The position numbers and the translations under genes were made by a program. From positions 1 through 64,000 of the forward strand of contig CALRZN010000012.1 in the NCBI GenBank assembly GCA_943372645.1: DNA of 64,000 nucleotides, in the 5' to 3' direction. Shown piece by piece: positions 46,044 to 54,937 of this stretch (position 1 is the stretch's first letter; every line of letters starts with the position of its first letter). Under the pieces are notes generated by a model. It was not told where the DNA came from and ran no database searches. It saw only the letters and a list, made by a program, of their open reading frames with translations. Origin of the DNA: VBWE01 sp943372645. Its GTDB lineage: Bacteria > Bacteroidota > Bacteroidia > Palsa-965.

Positions 46044-47330
46044 ATGTATAAAGAACTGCTCAATAAAAAAGCAAAGCTGGCCGTTATCGGGCTGGGTTAT
46101 GTGGGTCTGCCGATTGCACTGGCATTTGCACGGAAAATTAAAGTGATCGGATTCGACATCAACGAAAAGCGGGTGGCGATGATGAAAAAAGGAATTGATC
46201 CGAGCAGCGAACTTTCCAAAGAAGATTTCAAAGGCTGTGATATTGAATTCACCGCTTCGATTGATAAACTGCGCGAAGCCAATTTCTTTATCATTGCAGT
46301 TCCCACGCCGATTGATGAACACAACCTGCCCGACCTGAAGCCGCTCATCGGCGCTTCGAACTCGGTAGGCAAGGCGCTGAAAAAAGGCGACTACGTGGTA
46401 TACGAGTCAACCGTTTACCCGGGTTGTACCGAAGAAGATTGCATACCGGTGCTGGAAGAAGTGTCGAAACTGAAATTCAAAAAGGATTTTAAAGTGGGTT
46501 ATTCGCCTGAGCGTATCAATCCCGGCGACAAAGAACATACCATCACCAAAATCCTGAAAGTGGTTTCGGGCTGCGATGCCGAAAGCCTCGACGTGATTTC
46601 GAAAGTGTATGAAATTATTGTAGAACCCGGCACACACAAAGCCGCTTCCATCAAAGTAGCTGAAGCCGCCAAGATTATTGAAAACACGCAGCGCGACGTG
46701 AACATTGCGCTGATGAACGAACTGTCCATCATCTTCAGCCGCATCGGTATCAATACCTATGATGTGCTCGAAGCAGCCGGTACCAAATGGAACTTCCTGA
46801 AGTTTTATCCCGGCCTGGTTGGCGGACACTGCATCGGCGTTGATCCGTATTACCTGACGTACAAAGCCGAAGAACTCGGTTACCACGCGCGCGTAATCAA
46901 CTCGGGCCGTTATGTAAACGATTCGATGGGTTTTTATGTGGCGAAAAACTTAGTGAAAAAAATTATCGCCGCAGGAAAAAATCCGGCCAGGTCGAAAGTG
47001 CTCATCATGGGCGCCACGTTTAAAGAAGACGTGAGTGATATCCGCAACTCGAAAGTGGCCGATATTGTAAAAGAACTGAAATCGTTCGGCGTAAAAGTAG
47101 ACATCGTTGATCCGCACGCCGACAGCGCCGAACTGAAACACGAATACGGTTTCGGGCTGAACAAACTCGGAAAAGCCTACGACGGCATCATTGTAGCTGT
47201 AAGCCATAAAGAATACAAAACCTTTGACGAAAAATATTTCACCGGCCTGCTCTCGAAAAAAGGCGTGCTGGTGGACATCAAAGGCATGTACCGCGGCAAG
47301 GTGAAAAAACTGCAGTACTGGAGTTTGTAA
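46044..47330 (+). CDS. wbpA: UDP-N-acetylglucosamine 6-dehydrogenase, WbpA-like
   Basis: 428 residues. The NAD motif GLGYVGLP is at residues 16-23. The catalytic Cys263 lies in GGHCIGVDPYYL, which distinguishes UDP-HexNAc dehydrogenases (WbpA, TviB, WbpO group) from Ugd. Further segments are VPTPID, YSPERINPGD and GATFKEDVSDIRNS. It should oxidise UDP-GlcNAc to UDP-GlcNAcA, the first step of the pathway completed by the WbpB-, WbpE- and WbpD-like enzymes. It is last in the operon and ends 29 nt before a terminator. Confidence 0.9.
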   Translation: MYKELLNKKAKLAVIGLGYVGLPIALAFARKIKVIGFDINEKRVAMMKKGIDPSSELSKEDFKGCDIEFTASIDKLREANFFIIAVPTPIDEHNLPDLKPLIGASNSVGKALKKGDYVVYESTVYPGCTEEDCIPVLEEVSKLKFKKDFKVGYSPERINPGDKEHTITKILKVVSGCDAESLDVISKVYEIIVEPGTHKAASIKVAEAAKIIENTQRDVNIALMNELSIIFSRIGINTYDVLEAAGTKWNFLKFYPGLVGGHCIGVDPYYLTYKAEELGYHARVINSGRYVNDSMGFYVAKNLVKKIIAAGKNPARSKVLIMGATFKEDVSDIRNSKVADIVKELKSFGVKVDIVDPHADSAELKHEYGFGLNKLGKAYDGIIVAVSHKEYKTFDEKYFTGLLSKKGVLVDIKGMYRGKVKKLQYWSL

Positions 47331-47349
47331 ACGAAACCTGTATTACAAA

Positions 47350-47388
47350 TAAAAAAATGCCGCTGTTTTCGCAGCGGCTTTTTTATTT
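47350..47388. terminator. Intrinsic terminator between convergent genes
   Basis: GCCGCTG (47359-47365), loop TTTTCGCA-type, CAGCGGC, then a T-run; an A-run on the left makes it bidirectional. It closes the wbpDBA-like operon. Confidence 0.85.
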
Positions 47389-47707
47389 AATCTTCGTCCG
47401 GATAGTCCACCACCACTTTGGGTTCACACGTCGGACCAAGAACCCGGTACGCCATTTCTTCCCAGCGTTTGGTAACATCGGGCACCCACAGGTACGAACG
47501 TGAAATGATGAGCGGATAGGTGGTGTAGCCGCAGAGGTAGCCTTCCTGCCCGAGAAAATCAACTAACATGTCCTGGTCTAAAATGCCTTCATCGGCGAGA
47601 AATTTTTCCGCAGCAGCCATTATTGCACCACGCTTCGTTTCATCGCGCGGATAATGAATTTCTTTGATGTTATGAATTTCGAAACTGATGTTGAGATTTA
47701 CAGACAT
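47387..47707 (-). CDS. Hypothetical small cytoplasmic protein
   Basis: 106 residues with no signal or membrane segment and an acidic end (VVDYPDED). I do not recognise the family. Aromatic residues cluster around 60-85 (YLCGYTTYPLI, SYLWVPDVTKRWEEM). It lies 17 nt downstream of the class V aminotransferase-like gene on the same strand, so the two are probably cotranscribed. Conservative codon use argues that it is a real gene. Confidence 0.65.
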   Translation of the reverse strand: MSVNLNISFEIHNIKEIHYPRDETKRGAIMAAAEKFLADEGILDQDMLVDFLGQEGYLCGYTTYPLIISRSYLWVPDVTKRWEEMAYRVLGPTCEPKVVVDYPDED

Positions 47708-47724
47708 AACCGGTTTGTGTTTGA

Positions 47725-48888
47725 TTAAACATGTATTTCACCCTTGCGGATCAATGTTTCCAGCGCACTGTACAACGTGTCGAGATCGGCCTGCGAATTA
47801 AATGCCTGGATGGAATAGCGGGTGTATACTTTGCCGTTGTGCGCCATTACCGGAATTTCGATGTTGTATTCTTCATACAGTTTTTTCTTCAGCTGCATCG
47901 GGTTATCCGTTTTGATCGGAAGACTGCACATTTGTACGAGCATGCCACTGTTTAACGGTGCGAGCGGCTGTGTGCCGAGCAGGTTTGCAAACCGTTCGAT
48001 GTTGCGGTGCGTGAGTTCGCGGCAGCTGCGGCTTACTTCGCTCCAGTTGTGTTTTTCCATAAACGCAATGCACTCCGGCAGCGTGAGGTACGCGCTGAAA
48101 TCAGCAGTACCGTTGAACTCGTGGTAGTCAATAAACTGCGAGTGCGAGGGCATTGCCGCCTCGTAACCCCAGCTGATGATCAGCGGATCGAGCATGGGCT
48201 GCATGGAACGTTTGGCATACAGAAACGAACAGCCTTTCGGGGCCATCATCCATTTGTGACAGGCGCCGGTGTAAAAATCCGGATCAAGTTCACGCAGGTT
48301 TACGGGAATGTGGGCCGGTGAATGTGCGCCGTCCACAATGGTAATCAGTCCGAGTTCGCGGGCACGTTTACAAATTTTTTGTACCGGAAATTTCAGCGCA
48401 GTAGAACTGGTGATCTCGCTGATGAAAATGGCTTTGGTGCGCGGGTTGTAGCCTTTCCAGAACGCTTCGATAAATTCGTCTTCAGAGGCAAGCGGCAGCG
48501 GAATGGGTTGCCGGCGATACGTCCAGCCACCTTTTTTGGCGTAATAATTCCAGGTGTAGTCCATCGCACCGTATTCCAGGTCGGTGCTCAGTATTTCATC
48601 ACCGGGCTGCAGGTTCATGTTTTTCGCCACGATGTTGAATGCCTGCGTGGGATTGCGTGTAAACACGAGATCATCGGCATCGGCACCCACAAAGTTGCCC
48701 AGTGCCTGCCGCGATTCGCGCAGTAATACAGGTCCGCGCACGGCGATGTGTTGCACCGGTTCATATTCCAGTTGCGTTTGCCACCACTGGTATTTTTCAA
48801 ACACCGGGCGCGGCGTGGCACCAAAAGAGCCGAAGTTGAGAAAGGTAATATCCGGACGAAGCAGGAAAAGCGATTTCAGGTCTTGCAT
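47725..48888 (-). CDS. Class V aminotransferase-fold PLP enzyme (isopenicillin N epimerase-like)
   Basis: 387 residues, full length for the family. The PLP features are TRNPTQAFN (phosphate contact), VDGAHSPAH (Asp186, ring nitrogen) and CHKWMMAPKG (Lys212, Schiff base). The overall pattern (FLNFGSFGATPRPVF at 16-30, GAMDYTWNYY) resembles the isopenicillin N epimerase-like branch, members of which act on various amino acids; the substrate here is unknown. It leads a two-gene unit with the small gene at 47387. Confidence 0.88.
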   Translation of the reverse strand: MQDLKSLFLLRPDITFLNFGSFGATPRPVFEKYQWWQTQLEYEPVQHIAVRGPVLLRESRQALGNFVGADADDLVFTRNPTQAFNIVAKNMNLQPGDEILSTDLEYGAMDYTWNYYAKKGGWTYRRQPIPLPLASEDEFIEAFWKGYNPRTKAIFISEITSSTALKFPVQKICKRARELGLITIVDGAHSPAHIPVNLRELDPDFYTGACHKWMMAPKGCSFLYAKRSMQPMLDPLIISWGYEAAMPSHSQFIDYHEFNGTADFSAYLTLPECIAFMEKHNWSEVSRSCRELTHRNIERFANLLGTQPLAPLNSGMLVQMCSLPIKTDNPMQLKKKLYEEYNIEIPVMAHNGKVYTRYSIQAFNSQADLDTLYSALETLIRKGEIHV

Positions 48889-48960
48889 AAGTTGCAGTTA
48901 AGTCGCTGCAAATTACAAATTCACCGGCGTATTTTACATACGCTTTTTTGCAAACGGTAC

Positions 48961-50088
48961 TCAGCGTTTCACCAGCCGGTGCGTGGTGAGGCCGTCGCGG
49001 GTGGTGCATTTTACTTCGTACAGCCCGGCGGGCAGTTCGCTGATGTCAAGTGTATGTGTACCGTTCGGTAACACCAGCGATTTTACACATTGGCCTGCGG
49101 CATTGTAAAACTGCACCTCGGCGCGGTCGGCAGGAACAAACAGTTGCACCTGTGTTGCGGCGGGATTCGGGAACATGGTTACATCGGTCGGTTTGGGTTT
49201 ACCATGTTGCATGCCGGTGAGGTTGGGCGGGCCAGTGTAAATGAGAATGTATGTACCCGCCTGGTTTTTTGCAACGGTCGGATCAGCGCCCATAATGCCG
49301 GCCAGCGTGGTGTACGACGACCACGTTACGCCATCGGTTGATGAACTCATCCACATGCCATTGCCGCAGCCATAAAATCGAAGCGTACTTCCGTCGTTCA
49401 TGTAATTGCCCAGCCACAGGTGGTTGTTATCGTAGGGCAGCATGGCATTGGTGGTGAATGTAAGCCCATCTGTGGAAGTGGCCTGGTGCGCGCCATCGCT
49501 CATCACATTGGTCCATGCATCATAATAATAGGTGCCGTTAAACAGCGCAACCGTCGGGTCAATGGCATTAAACGAGGCATGATCGAAACGGACGCCGCCT
49601 TCAACGGTGTAATGAATACCATCGGTTGAAACAGCCGAATATGTATCCACTCCGCCCGCGGGCGGATTATTTACGCTGCTTGAAAAATACATGCGGATTT
49701 GTCCGTTGGACAACTGGATAAGTCCGGGATCAAACGGCCGCTGGTTGCCCGAAGGCAGTCCGGTAAACACACACGACGTGGGCGTGGTCCAGGTGGTGCC
49801 GCCATCGTACGAAAATTTCACCGCGATTTTATCCCAGTACGCACTGTTCATGGGCGAAGGAAACCACTGGAACGCACAAAGCAGCGTATCGCTGGAGGCC
49901 GAACCGATGCGGATGAGCGAAGGCACGCCCGATGAATCCTGGAAAATGGCGGCGGTGCCGAACGAGGTTGCGCTGCTGCCGGTGCGGATGATAAGCGGCG
50001 AATTCCACGGCGGCGACTGGGCCAGGGCCGGGAAGGAGAAGAACAGCAGTACTGCAAGCAAACGAAAAACGCGGGTCGTGGTTTTCAT
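48961..50088 (-). CDS. Secreted sialidase/GH43-like beta-propeller protein with T9SS type A sorting domain
   Basis: 375 residues from the ATG at 50088; an upstream start at 50133 would precede the signal peptide. The signal peptide ends FSFPALAQ (about 24). The central 260 residues show repeated strands with FSYDGGTTWT, AVSTDGIHYT, ATSTDGLTFT and SSSTDGVTWS, the BNR/Asp-box or five-bladed GH43-like pattern. Catalytic residues cannot be assigned, so enzymatic activity is not claimed. The last 75 residues (MFPNPAATQVQLF onward) form a T9SS type A domain. Confidence 0.87.
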   Translation of the reverse strand: MKTTTRVFRLLAVLLFFSFPALAQSPPWNSPLIIRTGSSATSFGTAAIFQDSSGVPSLIRIGSASSDTLLCAFQWFPSPMNSAYWDKIAVKFSYDGGTTWTTPTSCVFTGLPSGNQRPFDPGLIQLSNGQIRMYFSSSVNNPPAGGVDTYSAVSTDGIHYTVEGGVRFDHASFNAIDPTVALFNGTYYYDAWTNVMSDGAHQATSTDGLTFTTNAMLPYDNNHLWLGNYMNDGSTLRFYGCGNGMWMSSSTDGVTWSSYTTLAGIMGADPTVAKNQAGTYILIYTGPPNLTGMQHGKPKPTDVTMFPNPAATQVQLFVPADRAEVQFYNAAGQCVKSLVLPNGTHTLDISELPAGLYEVKCTTRDGLTTHRLVKR

Positions 50089-50250
50089 GGCAACTGATTT
50101 TACCGAAATGTACGGGGAATAACCAATACGCATTTTGCAGAATCGGCCAACGCGGGGTTTTTGTTTCTGAATGTTGGGGTTTTGACGAGGAAGTCAGTGC
50201 GTATAAAATAGGAACCGGACAAAAGGATGTTCCCGGAAAATAGCTCGTTC

Positions 50251-50335
50251 TTCAGTTTGCAGTCAGGCAGTTTGCAGTCTGATGCTGATCCAAATCATTT
50301 GCAGGTTTTCCGATTATTTGCTGAACTGCAATTGC
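50251..50335. repeat. Family C repeat (CAGTTTGCAGTC)
   Basis: CAGTTTGCAGTCAGGCAGTT and TGCAGTCTGATG are nearly identical to part of the element at 36515. A degenerate right arm (GAACTGCAATTGCC) follows. It occupies the 323-nt divergent gap before rfbB, which otherwise holds only that promoter. Confidence 0.55.
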
Positions 50336-50347
50336 CTTCATGCCGCC

Positions 50348-50378
50348 TTGCCATATCCCTTCAAAACGTGTAAATTTG
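50348..50378 (+). promoter_or_regulatory. Promoter of rfbB
   Basis: TTG (50348-50350), a 20-nt spacer and TAAATTTG (50371-50378), 33 nt before the ATG at 50412. Confidence 0.6.
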
Positions 50379-50411
50379 TCCGTTCACATAAATCGCTTTC
50401 CCTTGAATAAA

Positions 50412-51461
50412 ATGCACATCCTCATCACCGGCGGAGCCGGTTTCATTGGTTCGCACGTGGTGCGCCTGCTGGTGAACAAGTACCCGCAGTATCACATCGT
50501 GAACCTCGACAAACTGACGTATGCCGGTAACCTCGAAAACCTGCGCGATGTGGAAGCCAATGCAAACTACACGTTTGTGCGCGGCGATATTGTGGACGGC
50601 CCGTTTCTGCAGCAGCTGTTTGAAAAATACGATTTTCAGTATGTGGTGCACCTGGCAGCGGAATCGCATGTGGACCGATCCATTGCTAACCCGATTGAGT
50701 TTGTAACCACCAACGTAATTGGTACCGTTACGCTGCTCAATGCTGCAAAGCATGCGTGGAACGGCAAAATGGAAGGCCGTCGTTTCTACCACGTTTCAAC
50801 TGATGAAGTGTACGGCGCACTTGGCGATGAAGGTTTTTTCTACGAACACACGCGTTACGACCCGCACAGTCCGTACTCCGCTTCCAAAGCGAGTTCCGAT
50901 CATTTTGTGCGTGCGTACCATGATACCTACGGTTTGCCCATCGTGATTTCGAACTGTTCGAACAATTACGGTTCTCACCATTTCCCGGAAAAACTGATTC
51001 CGCTTGCCATCAACAACATCCGCAACAGCAAACCGATTCCGGTGTACGGCAAAGGCGAAAATGTGCGCGACTGGCTGTGGGTGGAAGATCATGCCCGCGC
51101 CATTGATACGATATTGCACAACGGACGCAATGGCGAAACCTACAACATCGGCGGGCACAACGAGTGGAAGAACATTGACCTGATTCGTTTGCTCTGCCGC
51201 ATCATGGATAAAAAACTGAACCGTGCCGAAGGTGAATCGGAAAAACTGATCACGTTTGTGAAAGACCGCGCCGGCCACGACCTGCGTTACGCCATTGATG
51301 CGACTAAACTGAAAGAAGAACTCGGCTGGGTACCCAGCCTGCAGTTTGAAGAAGGCCTGGAGAAAACCGTGGACTGGTACTTACAAAACCAGCAGTGGCT
51401 CGATCACGTTACTTCCGGCGATTACCAGAAGTATTACGATACGCAGTACGTAACCCGGTAG
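50412..51461 (+). CDS. rfbB: dTDP-glucose 4,6-dehydratase
   Basis: 349 residues from the ATG at 50412, the start that yields MHILITGGAGFIGSHV. The NAD motif GGAGFIG is at residues 7-13, HLAAESHVDRS at about 80-90, the catalytic STDEVYG (Thr-Asp-Glu) at about 125-135, and Tyr-x-x-x-Lys in YSASK. The segment CSNNYGSHHFPEKLIPL is diagnostic of RmlB. It makes dTDP-4-keto-6-deoxyglucose, a precursor of rhamnose and other 6-deoxy sugars. No rmlA, rmlC or rmlD gene is nearby, which is unusual but not unique. Confidence 0.94.
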   Translation: MHILITGGAGFIGSHVVRLLVNKYPQYHIVNLDKLTYAGNLENLRDVEANANYTFVRGDIVDGPFLQQLFEKYDFQYVVHLAAESHVDRSIANPIEFVTTNVIGTVTLLNAAKHAWNGKMEGRRFYHVSTDEVYGALGDEGFFYEHTRYDPHSPYSASKASSDHFVRAYHDTYGLPIVISNCSNNYGSHHFPEKLIPLAINNIRNSKPIPVYGKGENVRDWLWVEDHARAIDTILHNGRNGETYNIGGHNEWKNIDLIRLLCRIMDKKLNRAEGESEKLITFVKDRAGHDLRYAIDATKLKEELGWVPSLQFEEGLEKTVDWYLQNQQWLDHVTSGDYQKYYDTQYVTR

Positions 51462-51477
51462 AAGTTTTACCGCAAAG

Positions 51478-51600
51478 TCATCGCGCAGACCTTCCCGCAC
51501 GCAAAGTCTGGCGCTATGTCTCGCAATGGACATGGCGAAACATTGCGCAAAACATAGCGCGACATTGCGGTAGAGCAAGTGCAGCACAGTTATACAATCT
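51478..51600. repeat. Family E repeat, upstream of tex
   Basis: ACATTGCGCAAAACATAGCG followed by CGACATTGCGG recurs as ACATTGCGTAAAACATAGCG and CTACATTGCGG at 54313, downstream of tex. The element also contains the inverted words GCGCAGAC and GTCTGGCGC (51495-51525). No gene is encoded. Confidence 0.65.
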
Positions 51601-51651
51601 TTTAAAATAGAGAGTAATCCAAGCCCGGCTTTCGTAAAATAAATACTACTT

Positions 51652-51745
51652 CAGTTGGCAGTGGCAGTCGGCATGTTTTTCAGAAGATGAATCTGTTCCT
51701 TACGAAAGCACGACTGCCACTGCTTACTGCTGCTGCCACTTATTC
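51652..51745. repeat. Family A hairpin repeat upstream of tex
   Basis: Left arm TTGGCAGTGGCAGTCGGC, core TTTCAGAAGATGAATCTGTT, right arm CGACTGCCACTGC then TGCTGCTGCCACTTA. This is the closest relative of the element at 3014, including the flanking words CTATTTTAC. It lies 130 nt before the tex start codon. Confidence 0.8.
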
Positions 51746-51849
51746 CATTATCTATTTTACGCTAAGTGTAATTATTCCCGGTCTATTTTAATCAATCATT
51801 AGTTATCAACACTCGTTGAAAACCGCTTTTTTCGGGCTGTTACGGCTGT

Positions 51850-51857
51850 TACATTTG
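51850..51857 (+). promoter_or_regulatory. -7 box (TACATTTG) of tex
   Basis: TACATTTG ends 21 nt before the ATG at 51879. It favours that start over an upstream in-frame codon at 51816, which would precede the promoter. Confidence 0.5.
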
Positions 51858-51878
51858 TATCCAATCACAAAAAAAACT

Positions 51879-54167
51879 ATGTCAGATCGTTTGAATATAC
51901 ACAAGGTAGCCGTGCAGCTGGGCGTTGATGCGAAACAGGTGGCTACCACCATTCAGTTACTTGATGAAGGCGCAACTGTGCCGTTTATTTCCCGTTACCG
52001 GAAAGAAATGACCGGCAGCCTTGATGAAGTGCAGATTGCCGCCGTGCGCGACCGCATGGAGATGCTGCGTTCGCTGGAAAAACGCCGCGAATTTATTCTC
52101 GCAACCATTGAAGAACAGGGCAAACTGACGCCGGAACTGCGCGATAAAATTTCCGCGGCCGACACACTCACACAGCTCGAAGATTTATACCTGCCTTACA
52201 AACCGAAGCGTAAAACCCGCGCCACCGTGGCCCGCGAAAAAGGACTGGAGCCGCTGGCGCAGTTTATTTTTGAGCAGCACGACGGCGATGTAAATGCCGA
52301 AGCCGCCAAATACATCAATACAGAAAAAGAAGTGGCCGATGCCGATGATGCGCTGGATGGTGCACGTGATATTATCGCCGAATGGATTAACGAAAACAGC
52401 GAGGCGCGCGAAAAACTGCGCAAGCTGTACAAAGAAGCAGGCATCATCCGCAGCCGCGTGGTGGCAGGAAAACAGGACGAAGGCGAAAAGTTCCGCGATT
52501 ATTTTGAGTGGGATGAAAAACTGATGGATTGTCCTTCGCACCGTATGCTGGCCATGCGCCGCGGCGAAAACGAAGGCATCCTGCTGATTGATATGGCGCC
52601 CAACGCCGACGAAGCAATCGTGCTGCTCGAAAAACTGTTCATCAAAAAACGTAACAAAGCCGCCGAACAGGTGCAGGCCGCTGCGCTCGGTGCTTACAAA
52701 CGCCTGCTGCAGCCCTCGCTCGAATCGGAGTACCGGCAGCTCACCAAGGAAACCGCCGATGAAAAAGCGATCCAGGTGTTTGCCGACAACCTGCGCGAAC
52801 TGCTGCTGGCTTCGCCGCTCGGACAAAAAACAACGCTTGCGGTGGATCCGGGTTTCCGCACGGGCTGCAAAATTGTAGTGCTCGATCAGCAAGGGAAATT
52901 ACTCGAACACGATGTGATTTATCCGCACGCTTCAGCAGGTGAACGCCGTTCGGCAGAAGACACGCTGTTCCGTTTGCTGGCGAAACACCAGGTGGAGGCT
53001 ATCGCCATCGGTAACGGTACGGCGGGCCGCGAAACGGAAGAGTTTATTCGCGGCATCGAAGACCTGCCGAAAGAAATACTGATTGTGATGGTGAACGAAA
53101 GCGGTGCGTCGGTGTATTCCGCATCGGACGTGGCGCGTGAAGAATTTCCGACGCACGATGTAACGGTGCGCGGAGCCGTTTCCATCGGCCGTCGCCTCGC
53201 CGATCCACTGGCCGAGCTGGTGAAAATTGATGCCAAATCCATCGGCGTGGGGCAGTACCAGCACGATGTGGACCAGGGCCTGCTGAAAAAGAAGCTGGAT
53301 GAAGTGGTGGAGAGTTGTGTGAACCGCGTAGGTGTGGAACTGAACACGGCGAGTAAACAACTGCTCACGTATGTTTCCGGTATTGGGCCGCAACTTGCAA
53401 AAGCGATTGTGGATTACCGCAACGAAAACGGGGCCTTCCGTTCGCGCCGCGATTTAATGGAAGTGCCGCGTCTCGGTGAAAAAGCATTTGAACAGGCGGC
53501 CGGATTTTTGCGCATCCGCAATGCCTCCAACCCGCTCGACAGTAGCGCGGTTCACCCGGAACGGTACAAACTGGTGGAACAGATGGGCAAAGACATTGGC
53601 TGCACGGTAGAAGAGCTGATGAAGGACAAAGAACTGCGCCGGAAAATTGATGTGAAAAAATACGTGTCCGAAAATGTGGGTCTGCCTACGCTCAACGACA
53701 TCATCAGCGAACTGGATAAACCTGGCCGCGATCCGCGCAAATCGTTCGAGATTTTTAAATTCGAAGAAAGCGTAAACAAAATCGAAGACCTGAAAGAAGG
53801 TATGAAACTGCCGGGCATCGTTACCAACGTAACCAACTTCGGCGCGTTTGTAGACATCGGTGTGCACCAGGACGGGCTCGTACACGTAAGTCACCTCGCC
53901 GACCAGTTTGTAGACGACCCGAACAAAATTGTGAAAGTGGCGCAGCAGGTAATGGTAACCGTAATGGAAGTGGATGTGCGCCGCAAACGCATTTCGCTTT
54001 CGATGAAAGGCATGGGAAACACCGCCGCCGCCAAACCCGCGCAGAAACCCGCCACACCGAAAATAAAAGGAACCGGCAACGCGCTGCCCGAAACACCATC
54101 GAAAAAAGCAAAACCGGAAAATGACTGGCAGAGCCAGCTGGATGCGTTGAAGAATAAATTCAAGTAG
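51879..54167 (+). CDS. tex: Tex-family RNA-binding transcription accessory protein
   Basis: 762 residues from the ATG at 51879. Domain order is typical of Tex: N-terminal helical region (1-190, with TVPFISRYRKEMTGSLDE), a YqgF/RuvX-like RNase H fold domain (about 310-440, KTTLAVDPGFRTGCKIVVLD), helix-hairpin-helix modules (about 470-560, VSGIGPQLAKAIVDYR) and an S1 domain (about 625-700, GIVTNVTNFGAFVDIGVHQD). The Ala/Lys/Pro tail is disordered. Tex associates with nucleic acid and transcription complexes; its exact task is debated. It is monocistronic and flanked on both sides by repeats. Confidence 0.95.
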   Translation: MSDRLNIHKVAVQLGVDAKQVATTIQLLDEGATVPFISRYRKEMTGSLDEVQIAAVRDRMEMLRSLEKRREFILATIEEQGKLTPELRDKISAADTLTQLEDLYLPYKPKRKTRATVAREKGLEPLAQFIFEQHDGDVNAEAAKYINTEKEVADADDALDGARDIIAEWINENSEAREKLRKLYKEAGIIRSRVVAGKQDEGEKFRDYFEWDEKLMDCPSHRMLAMRRGENEGILLIDMAPNADEAIVLLEKLFIKKRNKAAEQVQAAALGAYKRLLQPSLESEYRQLTKETADEKAIQVFADNLRELLLASPLGQKTTLAVDPGFRTGCKIVVLDQQGKLLEHDVIYPHASAGERRSAEDTLFRLLAKHQVEAIAIGNGTAGRETEEFIRGIEDLPKEILIVMVNESGASVYSASDVAREEFPTHDVTVRGAVSIGRRLADPLAELVKIDAKSIGVGQYQHDVDQGLLKKKLDEVVESCVNRVGVELNTASKQLLTYVSGIGPQLAKAIVDYRNENGAFRSRRDLMEVPRLGEKAFEQAAGFLRIRNASNPLDSSAVHPERYKLVEQMGKDIGCTVEELMKDKELRRKIDVKKYVSENVGLPTLNDIISELDKPGRDPRKSFEIFKFEESVNKIEDLKEGMKLPGIVTNVTNFGAFVDIGVHQDGLVHVSHLADQFVDDPNKIVKVAQQVMVTVMEVDVRRKRISLSMKGMGNTAAAKPAQKPATPKIKGTGNALPETPSKKAKPENDWQSQLDALKNKFK

Positions 54168-54177
54168 AACGTACACA

Positions 54178-54262
54178 CGTCAGTTCGAGCGGCAGTCGAG
54201 AACAGTGATGTAGGATCGCATAAAACCTGTTCTCGACTGTCGCTCGAACTGACGGTTAATCC
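54178..54262. repeat. Family B hairpin repeat downstream of tex
   Basis: Left arm 54178-54205 (CGTCAGTTCGAGCGG then CAGTCGAGAACAG) pairs with 54227-54254 (CTGTTCTCGACTG then TCGCTCGAACTGACG) over 28 positions with one mismatch. The 21-nt loop (TGATGTAGGATCGCATAAAAC) is shared with the element at 34062 except for a few bases. It could also act as a terminator-like structure for tex. Confidence 0.85.
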
Positions 54263-54289
54263 TTTATCAAAATAGTTGTGTCGTTTGCC

Positions 54290-54372
54290 GCAATGATAAA
54301 GTGAATAGCGTTGCGTGACATTGCGTAAAACATAGCGCTACATTGCGGTTAAACGAAGCGATAGCACAGTTC
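54290..54372. repeat. Family E repeat, downstream of tex
   Basis: Contains GACATTGCGTAAAACATAGC, CTACATTGCGGTTAAAC and AGCACAGTTCCTCAATCT, parallel to ACATTGCGCAAAACATAGCG and AGCACAGTTATACAATCT at 51541-51601. Same orientation in both places. Confidence 0.65.
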
Positions 54373-54373
54373 C

Positions 54374-54886
54374 TCAATCTACTTTCATCTTCACATGTTT
54401 CCACGCCTTCACCTGCCAGTTAATCAGCCCGGTGCAGATGTGGTTATTGGCTGTATCATACACCTCCACGGTAAATTCATGAAAAAGCGCTTCGCTGGTT
54501 TTGAGCGGGGCAATGAACTGCGTTTCCACTTCCGCACGAGTGAGTTTAAACGTTACATGCACATCGGTTTTCGCCTGGAAATGATACGTCATGTGTATGT
54601 TTTTTAAAATGATGCGGTATTCTTTTGGCGAAAGGTGCAGCAGCAGGCTCAGTCCCGAAGCATATTCGCACAGCGTGGCCAGCAGGCAGGCGTGTATGCC
54701 TTTGATGTGATTCTGGTTGCTGCGTTTGTTGCGCGCCACAATGGTCAGCGTATCCTCACCGATGTGTGTAACCTTTAAGCCGTGCGGTTTATTAAACGGA
54801 ACGGTTTTCAGCAGCATCACATTGAGCAGCCACAGGTAAAAGGCCGATGTTTTTGCTTTCTGTACGAGTGCGTTTAGTTTTTCCAT
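54374..54886 (-). CDS. DUF4442 hotdog-fold protein, thioesterase-like
   Basis: 170 residues. The core (about 30-155) matches the DUF4442/PaaI-like hotdog fold: NQNHIKGIHACLLATLCEYASGL holds the long central helix, and LKNIHMTYHFQAKTDVHVTF the following strands. Hotdog proteins of this type are usually acyl-CoA thioesterases, but no catalytic residue is certain here. It is transcribed alone. The assignment to the fold is firm; the activity is an inference. Confidence 0.82.
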   Translation of the reverse strand: MEKLNALVQKAKTSAFYLWLLNVMLLKTVPFNKPHGLKVTHIGEDTLTIVARNKRSNQNHIKGIHACLLATLCEYASGLSLLLHLSPKEYRIILKNIHMTYHFQAKTDVHVTFKLTRAEVETQFIAPLKTSEALFHEFTVEVYDTANNHICTGLINWQVKAWKHVKMKVD

Positions 54887-54925
54887 AGCAGCTGATTGTG
54901 GTGCTGAATTTCACTCTAATGTAAT

Positions 54926-54933
54926 TACTTTTG
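54926..54933 (+). promoter_or_regulatory. Putative -7 box (TACTTTTG) of the 54938 gene
   Basis: TACTTTTG is followed by four G residues and then ATG, leaving only 4 nt between the box and the start codon. Confidence 0.45.
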
Positions 54934-54937
54934 GGGG

